Of a stretch of DNA of 48,017 nt, positions 37,901 through 46,118 are shown piece by piece (the stretch's first letter is position 1; each line of letters begins with the position of its first letter). Source of the stretch: UBA961 sp049426725 (GTDB lineage: Bacteria; Bacteroidota; Ignavibacteria; Kapaibacteriales; UBA961); assembly GCA_049426725.1 (NCBI GenBank), contig JBMSYN010000016.1:1-48017 (forward strand), given 5' to 3'. The position numbers were made by a program, and so were the translations under genes. The notes below the pieces were generated by a model. That model saw only the letters and a program-made list of their open reading frames with translations. It did not search any database and was not told where the DNA came from.

Positions 37901-40212
37901 CAATGCAAGTCAGAAACAATATGTGGTTCGGTGTCAAAAACACATGGATGAACATTGCGGGTGGAACTGCACCGACAGGTTTTGATGCTAATTGGATTAC
38001 CAAACCTGAATTTGGAAACACAATTGACAAAGACAATGCAAATGGCGCAACACTCGAGAATCCATTTGCTGAAGATGCCACATTCAATGCATTGCCAAAA
38101 ACTGGTTCACCAGTATTGACTGGAGCGTCATTCACTAAAAATGGTCCAGTTTCAATTGATGATCCATTCTTCGAGAAAGTTTCATATAAAGGCGCATTTG
38201 GTACACAACGTTGGGACTTGCCATGGGCAAATTATGATCCAGTGAATACCAACTACAAAGCTCAAGCACCAAAAGCTCCGCTTACAATTTTGAGTCCGGG
38301 CGGCAAGGCGGGAGAGAATTATCGTGCAGGTTGGTCTTATGACATTTCTTGGGATACAACTGCATCTCCAATCGGATCTCGCTATAAATTCCAATTTGGA
38401 ACATCAGCAAATGGTCCATGGTCAGATCTTGCCGGAGCAACAAATGTTTTGGATAGCACATCAGGAAGTTTCAGACGCGGTCAATTCCGCGGTGGATTCC
38501 GTGCACCTGCAATTCCAACAACTACAGGATATCTGAGAATGGTATTGATTGCAGATACAACAGTTACTGCTGTCACACAAAATCCATTCACAATCGATCG
38601 TCCATCCGCTTCAAAAGTTGATTCAGTATTGACAGGCACAATTTCAACAAATCTGAAACTATCAAATACCAAGATTTATGGTCTTCGTGGTTATGTTCAT
38701 GTCGTTGAACCTGCAATCTTGACAATTGAGCCAGGAACAATCATCCTTGGTGATTCAGTCGGTAATAACTCGGCTCTCATCATCAATCGTGGTGCGAAAA
38801 TCATTGCAAATGGTACACCAACATTGCCAATCGTCATGACATCCTCCGCACCTCCGGGTCAACGTCGCGCAGGTGACTGGGGCGGACTCTTCCTCTTTGG
38901 AAAAGCACGCATCAATAATCCAGGCGGTGAAGCTGCTCAAGAAGGTGGCGTTGCAAATGCGAATGACAAAACGAAATGGTATTATGGTGGACAAGATGAC
39001 AATGACAATAGCGGTTCTTTGCAATATGTTCGCGTTGAATTTGGTGGCATCGCACTTCAACCAAATCAAGAATTGAATGGCATCACTTTGGGTGGTGTTG
39101 GTCGTGGAACAAAGTTTGAACGCATTCAAGTAAGTTATTCCAATGATGATGCATTCGAATGGTTCGGTGGATCTGTTGACGGAAAATACCTTATCGCAAC
39201 AGGAACACTCGACGATGATTTTGATACAGACAATGGATTTAGTGGTCGCATCCAATTCGGTGTTGTTCAGCGATTCAAGAATAGAGCTGATCAGTCAACT
39301 TCACAAGCCTTTGAAGCTGATAATGATGCAACTGCGACATATAATGCTCCTTTGTCATCATCAATATTCTCGAATATTACTGCAATCGGTCCATTGGCTG
39401 ATACGGCAACTACACCAAATTCACGATTCGGTGCTGCAGCTCAAATCAGAAGAAATTCTCGTCAATCAATTTTTAATTCAGTATTTGTTGGTTGGCCTCG
39501 CGGTATTGAAATAGCACAGGTTCCAACCATGAATGCGGCACTTGCTGATTCATTGCAAATCAGAAATAATAGTTGGTATGGCGTAAAAGGTACGGGCCTC
39601 AATCTTGCAGGTGGTACACCTCCAGCAGGTATTGATGCTACTTGGATTGCAAAGCAAGAATTTGGAAATGTGCTTGATCGCTCAACACCAAATAATGCTA
39701 TGCTTGAAAATGCATTTGCAGAAGATATCACATTCAATCCTGCACCTAAGACAGGTTCGCCATTACTCGGCACAGCATCATTTACAAAGAATGGCATTGT
39801 TGCAATTGATGATGACTATTTCGAGAAGGTGACATATCGAGGAGCAATGGGCTTGCAAAGATGGGATTTGCCATGGGCTAATTATGATCCAATAAATACA
39901 GATTATAAAGCTCAGAATCCATCATCAGTTGATGAAGGTTCAGTGAAAGGTGGTATGACAGTTAATGTTACTCCAAATCCGGCAACTGACAGAGTGAGAG
40001 TTCGTTATGAAATTATGCAGACATCGCATGTAAGCATTCGTCTATACAATGCATCTGGTACATTGAACACTGATTTCATCGGTGGTCAGCGCCAAGAACC
40101 GGGCATCTATGAATTTTTCATCGATACCGAAGACATTGCATCTGGAATGTATTTCATGCAAATCATCACTGATCACGGTGTTCGCACAGAAACCATTAGC
40201 GTCATCCGCTAA
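34915..40212 (+). CDS. giant T9SS surface protein with three tandem 550-aa units
   Basis: A 1765-aa secreted protein. After the leader (MKSLMYLLLTSITSVFAFA) there are three near-identical units (about residues 23-572, 573-1123, 1124-1672). Each starts with an Ig-like beta domain (GETYRAGxSYDxRWDTTT, resembling Kre9/Knh1-type modules), followed by a parallel-beta-helix-like block: TVDSVLTGTI, KIYGLRGFVHVV, NSALIINRGAKIIANGTP, GQRRxGDWGGLL, YYGGxDDNDNSGxLxYVRVEFGGIAL, ELNGxTLGGVG, DDDFDTDNGFSG, FEADNDATATY and RWDLPWANYDP. Such a block is frequent in Bacteroidota proteins beside TonB receptors. The last 85 residues are a T9SS type A tail (NVTPNPATDRVRVRYE, SGMYFMQI). GAGG six bases upstream supports the start at 34915. 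A strong terminator follows. Confidence 0.9.
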   Translation: MKSLMYLLLTSITSVFAFANGPKIITPGGAAGETYRAGTSYDIRWDTTTTKLGAVYKFQFSQARTGPWIDLAGATSVKDSNVSSTIRRGQYVGGFRAPSIETATGFIRMVELADTNMAGVTAFPIIIQRPLPTRVDSVLSGTITGNVTLSNRKIYGLRGFVHVVEPAVLTVQPGTIVVGDTVGKNSALIINRGAKLIANGTPALPIVFTSSAPPGQRRPGDWGGLLIYGKARINNPGGEAAQEGGVADPNDKTKWYYGGTDDNDNSGSLQYVRVEFGGIALQPNQELNGITLGGVGRGTKFENIQVSYANDDAYEWFGGSVDAKYLISTAALDDDFDTDNGFSGRVQFGVVQRFKARADVSTSQAFEADNDATATYNAPLSSSIFSNITAIGPVNDTSITPNSRFGAGAQIRRNSRQAIYNSVFIGWPRGIEIAQTPTMVAANNDSVHVRNTAWYGVKGTWMNLAGGTAPAGMDANWISKPAYANQVERGNINAAMIENAFSEDANFNPALKAGSPLLTGASFTKSGIVAIDDAFFSKVEYRGAMNSQRWDLPWANYDPINTTYKAQEPPKPVITSPGSTTGETYRAGISYDLRWDTTTTTLGATYKFQYGTSKTGPWTDLAGATSVKDSNVSSTIRRGQFLGGFRAPSIETTSLYLRMINLADTNLAGVSTNPITIERPSPTTVDSVLTGTITSNVFLSNTKIYGLRGFVHVVSPATLTIQAGTVIVGDTVGKNSALIINRGAKIIANGTPTLPIVFTSSAPAGQRRSGDWGGLLIFGRAKINNPGFEAAQEGGVADPNDKSKWYYGGAFDDDNSGVLRYVRVEFGGIALQPNQELNGLTLGGVGNGTTIENVQVSYANDDGIEWFGGSVNAKKLIVVNSLDDDFDTDNGFSGKVQFAVSQRFKARADQSTSQAFESDNDATATYNSPNTSAIFSNVTAIGPLSDVTGTPNSRFGAAVQIRRNSRQSIFNSVFMGWPRGIEIAQVPTMNAALADTMQVRNNMWFGVKNTWMNIAGGTAPTGFDANWITKPEFGNTIDKDNANGATLENPFAEDATFNALPKTGSPVLTGASFTKNGPVSIDDPFFEKVSYKGAFGTQRWDLPWANYDPVNTNYKAQAPKAPLTILSPGGKAGENYRAGWSYDISWDTTASPIGSRYKFQFGTSANGPWSDLAGATNVLDSTSGSFRRGQFRGGFRAPAIPTTTGYLRMVLIADTTVTAVTQNPFTIDRPSASKVDSVLTGTISTNLKLSNTKIYGLRGYVHVVEPAILTIEPGTIILGDSVGNNSALIINRGAKIIANGTPTLPIVMTSSAPPGQRRAGDWGGLFLFGKARINNPGGEAAQEGGVANANDKTKWYYGGQDDNDNSGSLQYVRVEFGGIALQPNQELNGITLGGVGRGTKFERIQVSYSNDDAFEWFGGSVDGKYLIATGTLDDDFDTDNGFSGRIQFGVVQRFKNRADQSTSQAFEADNDATATYNAPLSSSIFSNITAIGPLADTATTPNSRFGAAAQIRRNSRQSIFNSVFVGWPRGIEIAQVPTMNAALADSLQIRNNSWYGVKGTGLNLAGGTPPAGIDATWIAKQEFGNVLDRSTPNNAMLENAFAEDITFNPAPKTGSPLLGTASFTKNGIVAIDDDYFEKVTYRGAMGLQRWDLPWANYDPINTDYKAQNPSSVDEGSVKGGMTVNVTPNPATDRVRVRYEIMQTSHVSIRLYNASGTLNTDFIGGQRQEPGIYEFFIDTEDIASGMYFMQIITDHGVRTETISVIR
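34981..36630 (+). repeat. internal 1.65-kb coding repeat, unit 1
   Basis: First of three in-frame units of the giant surface protein. Reference point GAA of GETYRAG at 35011. Many codons are identical to units 2 and 3. Confidence 0.85.
36631..38283 (+). repeat. internal 1.65-kb coding repeat, unit 2
   Basis: Second unit; reference point at 36661, i.e. 1650 bp after unit 1. Confidence 0.85.
38284..39930 (+). repeat. internal 1.65-kb coding repeat, unit 3
   Basis: Third unit; reference point (GENYRAG) at 38314, 1653 bp after unit 2. It appears closer to unit 1 in the beta-helix part (both have PGGEAAQEGG and KFE) but shares NAALADxxQ with unit 2, suggesting past exchange. Confidence 0.85.
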
Positions 40213-40228
40213 TGCACACACACAGAAC

Positions 40229-40265
40229 AATGCCGGTACAGGTTTGCTTGTATCGGCATTTTTTG
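40229..40265 (+). terminator. strong rho-independent terminator
   Basis: Twelve-base stem from AATGCCGGTACA to TGTATCGGCATT (one G-U pair) with an eight-base loop and TTTTTG after it. It closes the TonB receptor/repeat protein transcript, 16 bases after the stop. Confidence 0.9.
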
Positions 40266-40292
40266 TACTTGAAAAATAGTGTAAATTGATTC

Positions 40293-41327
40293 ATGAAAAA
40301 AAGACTTGCATTTCTTGATAAGTATCTGACATTGTGGATTTTTCTGTCAATGTTTCTTGGCATTGCATTCGGAAATATCTTCCCTCAATTACCACATGGT
40401 ATAGATGCTTTTTCTATTGGATCAACAAATATCCTGATTGCCATTGGTTTGATACTCATGATGTATCCACCCTTGGCAAAAGTCAACTATCAAGCATTGC
40501 CCGAGATATTCAAGGATCGAAAAAGCATTACGCTTTCTTTGCTTCTTAACTGGATTATTGGCCCAATATTGATGTCTGGACTGGCAATGTTCTTTTTGTC
40601 AGACAAACCCGAATACATGATGGGCTTGATTCTCATCGGTCTTGCTCGATGCATTGCAATGGTGATTGTGTGGAATGATTTAGCAGGTGGAAATAGAGAA
40701 TATGGTGCATTGCTTGTGGCATTCAACAGCATTTTTCAATTGCTGACATATAGCACCTATGCATGGTTTTTCATAGGCATTGTTCCATCATGGTTTGGCT
40801 TGCAATCTTCTATCATATCAATTCCATTTTCAGATATCGCCTATAGCGTGATTATCTATCTGGGAATACCCTTTGCGCTCGGCTATCTTTCGGGTACCAT
40901 TTTGCCAAAGCTAAAAGGACATGATTGGTATCAAAGAAGATTCATTCCAATGATTTCACCAATAACATTATATGCTTTGCTTTTTACCATCATCATCATG
41001 TTCTGGGTGAAAGGTGAATCTATCATGCAATTACCCATCGAAGTGATGACAATTGCAATTCCACTGATGATATATTTCATTGTCATGTTTTTGCTAAGTT
41101 TCTTTATCTCCAAAACTCTGAAAATGCCGTATGACAAAAATGCCGCAATATCATTCACAGCAACGGGTAATAATTTCGAATTGGCGATCGCTGTGTCGAT
41201 AGCGCTTTTTGGCATTCAATCACCTCAAGCATTTGTCGGAGTTATTGGACCACTCATTGAAGTTCCAGCATTGATATTACTCGTGAAACTATCGCAATTG
41301 TTCAAAAAAAGGTTATATGCTTCATGA
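40293..41327 (+). CDS. arsB: ACR3-family arsenite efflux transporter
   Basis: A 344-aa membrane protein with ten hydrophobic segments that pumps arsenite out of the cell. Family features: LDKYLTLWIFLSMFLG at the start, KVNYQALPEIFKD, the GLARCIAMVIVWNDLAGGN motif with conserved Cys120, and ATGNNFELAIAVSIALFG with the conserved glutamate near the C terminus. This is the ACR3 type (often named arsB or acr3), not the larger ArsB of the ion-transporter superfamily. Its TGA overlaps the arsC ATG (ATGA), so both are co-translated. Confidence 0.95.
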   Translation: MKKRLAFLDKYLTLWIFLSMFLGIAFGNIFPQLPHGIDAFSIGSTNILIAIGLILMMYPPLAKVNYQALPEIFKDRKSITLSLLLNWIIGPILMSGLAMFFLSDKPEYMMGLILIGLARCIAMVIVWNDLAGGNREYGALLVAFNSIFQLLTYSTYAWFFIGIVPSWFGLQSSIISIPFSDIAYSVIIYLGIPFALGYLSGTILPKLKGHDWYQRRFIPMISPITLYALLFTIIIMFWVKGESIMQLPIEVMTIAIPLMIYFIVMFLLSFFISKTLKMPYDKNAAISFTATGNNFELAIAVSIALFGIQSPQAFVGVIGPLIEVPALILLVKLSQLFKKRLYAS

Positions 41328-41743
41328 AAATTTTGATTCTCTGTACCGGAAACAGCGCAAGAAGCCAAATGGCTCATGGAATTTTGCAACATCTCAATCC
41401 TGAATTGGATGTTTTCTCCGCCGGGACAGCACCCGGCAAACGCGTAAAACCCATGGCAGTCGAAGTAATGAAAGATCTGGGAATTGATATATCGCATCAT
41501 ATACCTGTGAATGTAAACATCTATAAAAAAGAAAAGTGGGATTATGTCATCACTGTTTGTGATGGGGCAAAAGAAACATGCCCTACATTTTCCGGGAAAG
41601 TGAAGCATCGCCTACATCTCACATTTGAAGACCCCGATATAAAATATCCAGACAAGGATCAAGAAAGGCAAGCATATACCAATATTCGGAATAAGATCAT
41701 TTTAGAACTCTTCCGATTGAATACTAAGACTTTCTCGGTATAG
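41324..41743 (+). CDS. arsC: thioredoxin-coupled arsenate reductase ArsC (LMW-PTP family)
   Basis: A 139-aa enzyme that reduces arsenate to arsenite for export by the upstream ACR3. It has the CX5R anion-binding loop LCTGNSARSQ (Cys7, Arg13) and two further redox cysteines, Cys79 and Cys86, in VCDGAKETCP, the triple-cysteine relay of the thioredoxin-dependent type; the acid EDPD loop is present (near residue 104). It shares four bases with the transporter gene. No ArsR gene lies next to the pair, so regulation is elsewhere or constitutive. Confidence 0.95.
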   Translation: MKILILCTGNSARSQMAHGILQHLNPELDVFSAGTAPGKRVKPMAVEVMKDLGIDISHHIPVNVNIYKKEKWDYVITVCDGAKETCPTFSGKVKHRLHLTFEDPDIKYPDKDQERQAYTNIRNKIILELFRLNTKTFSV

Positions 41744-41776
41744 ATTCTTGGCTCTTCGCTTCCACTTGTCTAAGTT

Positions 41777-41801
41777 TGCAATGGTGTGTTCACTAATTGC
41801 A
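41777..41801. promoter_or_regulatory. dyad before the Omp28-like gene
   Basis: TGCAAT-G-GTG and CAC-TA-ATTGCA form a nine-pair stem with a four-base loop and a small bulge, ending seven bases before the ATG at 41809. It could be an operator or a leader hairpin; there is no T run. Confidence 0.35.
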
Positions 41802-41808
41802 GACATTC

Positions 41809-44013
41809 ATGAAATATCTCCTCATATTGGTTTCGGCATTATGCATCTCATTGCCGATGGCCCATGCTCAATATATCCCTCTTGCATACCCTTCAGGCTC
41901 AGGAAATCCGAATGGATTTCATCGGAATGATGATATACAAAATCCTATGCCGGGTCAGGGCTGGACAATTGCATATAATGCTTCAGACACAATTCCGAAA
42001 TGGACTTCACCCATTGGTCTACCCTTTCCTTTTTGGTTTAATAAACAACAGAGATCAGTCATAAAGATTTCGAATAATGGCATCATAACTTTTGATACCA
42101 CCATCGTAAGTCTCCCCGGCGATACAATGGTTACATTACCTAAACAAGGGTTTCCCAATTCAGCCATTTATTTGTTGGGATTATTTGCAAGGAAAAATCA
42201 AGCATCGAATATCTTGAATCCTAGTGCAAGAAACCCATTGATACGAACTCGAGTATTTGGTTTTACACCAAATCGACAATTCTGGATATCTTTTACGGGA
42301 TTCACTTTTCTTCATGAAGACACAAACAAAGCATCCATTTGTAATTGGTCTGTCATGTTGGAAGAATCTTCAAATTTCATTTATGTGATTGATCATTCAA
42401 CATTCTCATTTGATATATCACAAAATGGATTGCGTCCGGATACAACGAATATTGGACTATCAATTGGATTGCAAATCAATGATTCAACAGGTGTGATGCT
42501 TCCGGGCAGAACCGGATCAAAAGTATTGAATCCACGCATTGGATTGGAGCCGGATTTTAATGGAGATGACAATGCATACTATGTATTCAGACCAAAAGAT
42601 GCGATTCCGAAATATGATTTGTCAATCAGCAAAGTACAACTTGGCGATCTAACACCCGGCTCAAATGCAGGAATTCATATTCCTGTCAAAGTACTGAATA
42701 ATGGTGCAGATACAGTTAAGAGTTTTCGATTGAGATTGTCTCAGCAATCCTCAAAGCCACTCGATACTGTGATGAATGTGACCATTCCTCCTTCATCAAC
42801 TGCTGAGTGCTTCACGGCATTGTGGAAACCCTCTCAATCACAGCGTTATCAATTATCAATTTGGGGAGATAGCATCAATGGAAATAATCCTGATGAATAT
42901 GTGATCAATGATACTGCAACTGTTCTCACTGCATATATGCTAAAGCCACCAAAGAGACAAATGTTGGTTGAATATTTCACATCACCTTCTTGTGGAGAAT
43001 GTCCAAGAACAATAACTGCAGTTGATTCCGCAATCAATAATCAAAATGATGTCATTGGCATGGCATATCACATTGGTGATGGACCTTTAAGCATATCAAC
43101 ATCAAATGACATTGCATTAAGTTATGAAGCAAAGCAAGGTTCAGTGATGATAGACAGGGCATATCTCAAGGATATATCCCAAAGTGCAATCTTGAATGTA
43201 CCAAGAAATTCAGCATTCATAACCGGCAAACCAATTTCTGATGCTATAACCATTGCTCGATCTATACCCACGCCGCTTGATCTTCGAGTGTATCATGTCT
43301 TCCATAATCCAACCCGTGAACTTACATGTACATTTTACTCAACATTTGAAGCAGAAGTTGGTGGTGATTTTCGCGTCAATGCAATGATTGTGCAAGATAC
43401 AGCATCAGGAGATGCTCGCTTTGATCAATCAAATGCGATGTCCGGAGACACATTGATACCCATTTGGGGAAATGCACCAACAACCATTGCAGGATTTAAA
43501 CACAGAAATGTCGTGCGAATGATTCTTGATTCGGCAAGCATTGCCGGAACGCCGGACTCAATTCCATTTGACACGCAAATCGGCAAGACATATATGTGCT
43601 CATATTCCGTTAAGATACCTGCTGAATTAAACATTCAAACACTTCACTTATATGGATTTGTCCTTGATTATAATCCTGATCCACTTTTTGGAAGAGTATT
43701 GAATTCGATTTCTTCTCCATTGCGCACAAGCATTACTACAATTGAGGACAAAACTGAAAGTGATGAATTGTCAATCTTTCCACAGCCGGCAACCGATAAT
43801 GTAATGATCAAAGGAATGCTGCCCGAAGGAATTGTAACCATTGAGATTCATTCCATGCTTGGGACATTGCTGATGAAAGAAGAGCTGCATCATTCCGGTG
43901 ATGAAAACTTTGTATTGCAACCTGATATTTCTTCTTTTCCCTCTGGCATATATCTCATCAGCTTGAAAGCCAATGGAAAACATATTCAGCAATCCATGCG
44001 AATAGTTCGATGA
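41809..44013 (+). CDS. Omp28-like thioredoxin-fold secreted protein with T9SS tail
   Basis: A 734-aa exported protein. The leader (MKYLLILVSALCIS) ends near AHAQ. Residues about 20-260 form a beta-rich domain (WTSPIGLPFPFWF, ISNNGIITFD), followed by a CARDB-like Ig segment (about 270-370). From about 380 comes an Omp28-related region: LVEYFTSPSCGECPR, a CxxC motif like a thioredoxin active site, but with Gly-Glu between the cysteines and no obvious cis-Pro assignment. The C-terminal 80 residues (SIFPQPATDNVMIKG, SGIYLISLKANG) are a T9SS type A sorting tail. The ATG at 41809 fits the signal peptide; a TTG at 41797 adds four residues. The stop overlaps the hydrolase start (ATGA). Confidence 0.85.
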   Translation: MKYLLILVSALCISLPMAHAQYIPLAYPSGSGNPNGFHRNDDIQNPMPGQGWTIAYNASDTIPKWTSPIGLPFPFWFNKQQRSVIKISNNGIITFDTTIVSLPGDTMVTLPKQGFPNSAIYLLGLFARKNQASNILNPSARNPLIRTRVFGFTPNRQFWISFTGFTFLHEDTNKASICNWSVMLEESSNFIYVIDHSTFSFDISQNGLRPDTTNIGLSIGLQINDSTGVMLPGRTGSKVLNPRIGLEPDFNGDDNAYYVFRPKDAIPKYDLSISKVQLGDLTPGSNAGIHIPVKVLNNGADTVKSFRLRLSQQSSKPLDTVMNVTIPPSSTAECFTALWKPSQSQRYQLSIWGDSINGNNPDEYVINDTATVLTAYMLKPPKRQMLVEYFTSPSCGECPRTITAVDSAINNQNDVIGMAYHIGDGPLSISTSNDIALSYEAKQGSVMIDRAYLKDISQSAILNVPRNSAFITGKPISDAITIARSIPTPLDLRVYHVFHNPTRELTCTFYSTFEAEVGGDFRVNAMIVQDTASGDARFDQSNAMSGDTLIPIWGNAPTTIAGFKHRNVVRMILDSASIAGTPDSIPFDTQIGKTYMCSYSVKIPAELNIQTLHLYGFVLDYNPDPLFGRVLNSISSPLRTSITTIEDKTESDELSIFPQPATDNVMIKGMLPEGIVTIEIHSMLGTLLMKEELHHSGDENFVLQPDISSFPSGIYLISLKANGKHIQQSMRIVR

Positions 44014-45416
44014 AGAAATTGATCATATTTTTATTGAGTTTTTCGATAGCATATTCTCAAGTTCCAAATTTTGATATTCGAGGAAATTGGGTTGGTGAAT
44101 TGCAAGTTGGTGCTAATATTCAACTTATATTTAAAGTTCAAGGTGAGTATTTCTTGACCGGTTCATTGGATGTGCCATTACAAGGTGCAAAGGATATTCC
44201 GATATTGATTACCGAGACAATTGAATCCATTAAGTTCAATATAGAATCTATAAATGGGAAATTTGAAGGCAAAAAAGTTGATTCAGTCACCGTGCAAGGT
44301 AATTGGAAGCAGAATGGTGGAACCTATCCGCTGATTTTGAAAAAGAAGGATATCTCTTTTGAATCTCTCCAAAGACCTCAAACACCGAAAGGTCCTTTCC
44401 CTTATATCAGTCAAGAAATCATCGTGCAAGGCCCTGCCGGAAAACTTGTAGGTACATTGACTAAGCCGGATGGGAAAGGTCCATTTCCTCTGATTATTCT
44501 CATCACTGGTTCAGGTGCGCAAGACAGAGATGAAACAATTTTCAGTCATAAGCCATTCTTCGTGATTGCTGATGCTTGCACTCGCCGTGGTTATGCCGTA
44601 TTACGAATGGATGATAGGGGCATTGGTAATTCAGAGGGCAATCTTTCAAATGCAACATCAAGAGATCTTGCAGAAGATATGTATGCATGCTTGAAAAAGA
44701 TGAAAGAACATCCTGAAATAGACAAAAAAAAGATTGGACTGCTTGGGCATAGTGAGGGTGGTATGATTGCTCAAATCTTGGCTGCACATTATCCCAATGA
44801 TATTGCATTTATTTGTTCGATGGCGGGATTGGGAATTTCGGGTTTTGACATTTTGGTATGGCAGACAAGAAAACTAACATCACAAACACAGCCTATCAAT
44901 GAAGTGGAAAAAGCTGTAAAACGACAAAAAACATTATTGTCAATGATTAAGTCATCAGATGATTCATTGAAATTGCGGAAAGCATTGACAGATTCACTTG
45001 GAACATGGGCAGTTGAACAACAAAAAATATTCATGGTGAATACACCTGAATTTCAAGCTCAGCTTCGACAATTGCAAAGTCCTTGGTTACGATATTTTGT
45101 TAAGTATGAACCATCTGAATTTTTAAAGAAAGTAAAATGCCCGGTATTTGCGCTAAATGGCTCCGAAGACATTCAGGTGGAATCAGGAAAAAATCTTCAG
45201 CAAATTGATTCTATACTGAGAGCCAATGGAAATAGTTCGGTGAAGATCAAAGAATATAAGGGAATGAATCATTTGTTTCAGCGCTGCTCGACTTGCGATG
45301 TTGCCGAATATGCAAAAATTGAAACAACGATTGAAAAAGAAGTCTTGGACGACATTATCTCTTGGCTAGATGAAATCACGAAGAAGAATTCAAAGAAAAA
45401 GATAAAAAGGAGATAA
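44010..45416 (+). CDS. exported alpha/beta hydrolase (esterase/peptidase-like)
   Basis: A 468-aa protein with a signal peptide (MKKLIIFLLSFSIAYS), an N-terminal lipocalin-like or beta-barrel-type domain (about 18-115, GNWVGELQV... VQGNWKQNGG) and an alpha/beta-hydrolase domain (about 130-460). The catalytic triad can be read as Ser248 in LGHSEGGM, Asp387 in NGSEDIQV and His421 in KGMNHLF; MDDRGIGNSEG is typical of the family. The substrate is unknown, and esterase or acyl-peptidase activity is a family-level guess. It starts inside the stop of the Omp28-like gene, and its 3' end overlaps the convergent trmN6 gene by 27 bp. The tail is strongly basic (KKNSKKKIKRR). Confidence 0.88.
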   Translation: MKKLIIFLLSFSIAYSQVPNFDIRGNWVGELQVGANIQLIFKVQGEYFLTGSLDVPLQGAKDIPILITETIESIKFNIESINGKFEGKKVDSVTVQGNWKQNGGTYPLILKKKDISFESLQRPQTPKGPFPYISQEIIVQGPAGKLVGTLTKPDGKGPFPLIILITGSGAQDRDETIFSHKPFFVIADACTRRGYAVLRMDDRGIGNSEGNLSNATSRDLAEDMYACLKKMKEHPEIDKKKIGLLGHSEGGMIAQILAAHYPNDIAFICSMAGLGISGFDILVWQTRKLTSQTQPINEVEKAVKRQKTLLSMIKSSDDSLKLRKALTDSLGTWAVEQQKIFMVNTPEFQAQLRQLQSPWLRYFVKYEPSEFLKKVKCPVFALNGSEDIQVESGKNLQQIDSILRANGNSSVKIKEYKGMNHLFQRCSTCDVAEYAKIETTIEKEVLDDIISWLDEITKKNSKKKIKRR

Positions 45417-46115
45417 TGCTTTGATGAATTCCGAAGTATATGCTCCGCCAACATATTCTCTATAAGCAAAACAGCTCACCTCTACCCCCATATCTGAAGA
45501 TTGTTTCGAAAACATGCAAATCTTTCTTGTTGGATCATTTTTTATTGAATCATGAACAATGATTGATTTATGCAAATGCAAATCATGAGATAGTGCATGG
45601 ATGATGAATTGTTCCATTTCTTTTGTTGGAAGCAGGATCCAAATGGCTGTCTCATCATGTGATCTTTTGGCAATTGTTTGAGCCAATGCATCGAATGGAA
45701 GACAAAGATCTGCATGAAAAGCGAGAGCTTCTTTTTCATGTTTCGATGAGGTGGAACGCACATGAAAAGGAGGATTGCAGATGATCATGTCATAGACTGC
45801 ATCATGTTTCCAGGTAAGCACATCATGATGATGAATGGTAATGAAATCTTTCCATGGGGTGGCATTGATATTTTCCTCTGCATCCATCAATGTTTCTTTA
45901 TCAATGTCAATTGCATCAATGCGAATAACATGTTGAGCTTTTTGTGCGAGCATCAAAGAGAGGAGTCCTGTTCCAGTTCCGATATCAAGAATACTTTTTG
46001 CCTGATTGATTTCAGCGATTGCGCCAAAAGCACAGGAATCTGTGCATACTTTCATTGCACTTCGTGATTGATTCACCGAAAAGAGTTTAAAGTCAAAACG
46101 ATGCGGATTTCTCAT
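45390..46115 (-). CDS. trmN6: tRNA1(Val) (adenine37-N6)-methyltransferase, TrmN6-like
   Basis: A 241-aa S-adenosylmethionine-dependent N6-adenine methyltransferase. It has the family N terminus (FDFKLFSVNQSRSAMKVCTDSCAFGA), the SAM loop DIGTGTG (residues 44-50), an acidic DAIDID at the end of strand 2 and the catalytic NPPF (114-117). In E. coli the homologue (YfiC/TrmN6) methylates A37 of tRNA-Val1. It starts three bases after the propeller protein stop, so they form an operon, although the functions look unrelated. The family assignment is good; exact tRNA target is inferred. Confidence 0.9.
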   Translation of the reverse strand: MRNPHRFDFKLFSVNQSRSAMKVCTDSCAFGAIAEINQAKSILDIGTGTGLLSLMLAQKAQHVIRIDAIDIDKETLMDAEENINATPWKDFITIHHHDVLTWKHDAVYDMIICNPPFHVRSTSSKHEKEALAFHADLCLPFDALAQTIAKRSHDETAIWILLPTKEMEQFIIHALSHDLHLHKSIIVHDSIKNDPTRKICMFSKQSSDMGVEVSCFAYREYVGGAYTSEFIKALSPFYLFL

Positions 46116-46118
46116 TCA

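Noticed and set aside
38755..39255. 166-aa minus-strand open frame in the repeat protein
   Set aside because: It recurs, interrupted, in the other repeat units as expected for the antisense of a repeated coding sequence; no independent coding sign.
34981..39930. CRISPR array or transposon from the long repeats
   Set aside because: The repeats are 1.65 kb, in frame and part of one protein; no spacers, terminal inverted repeats or transposase.
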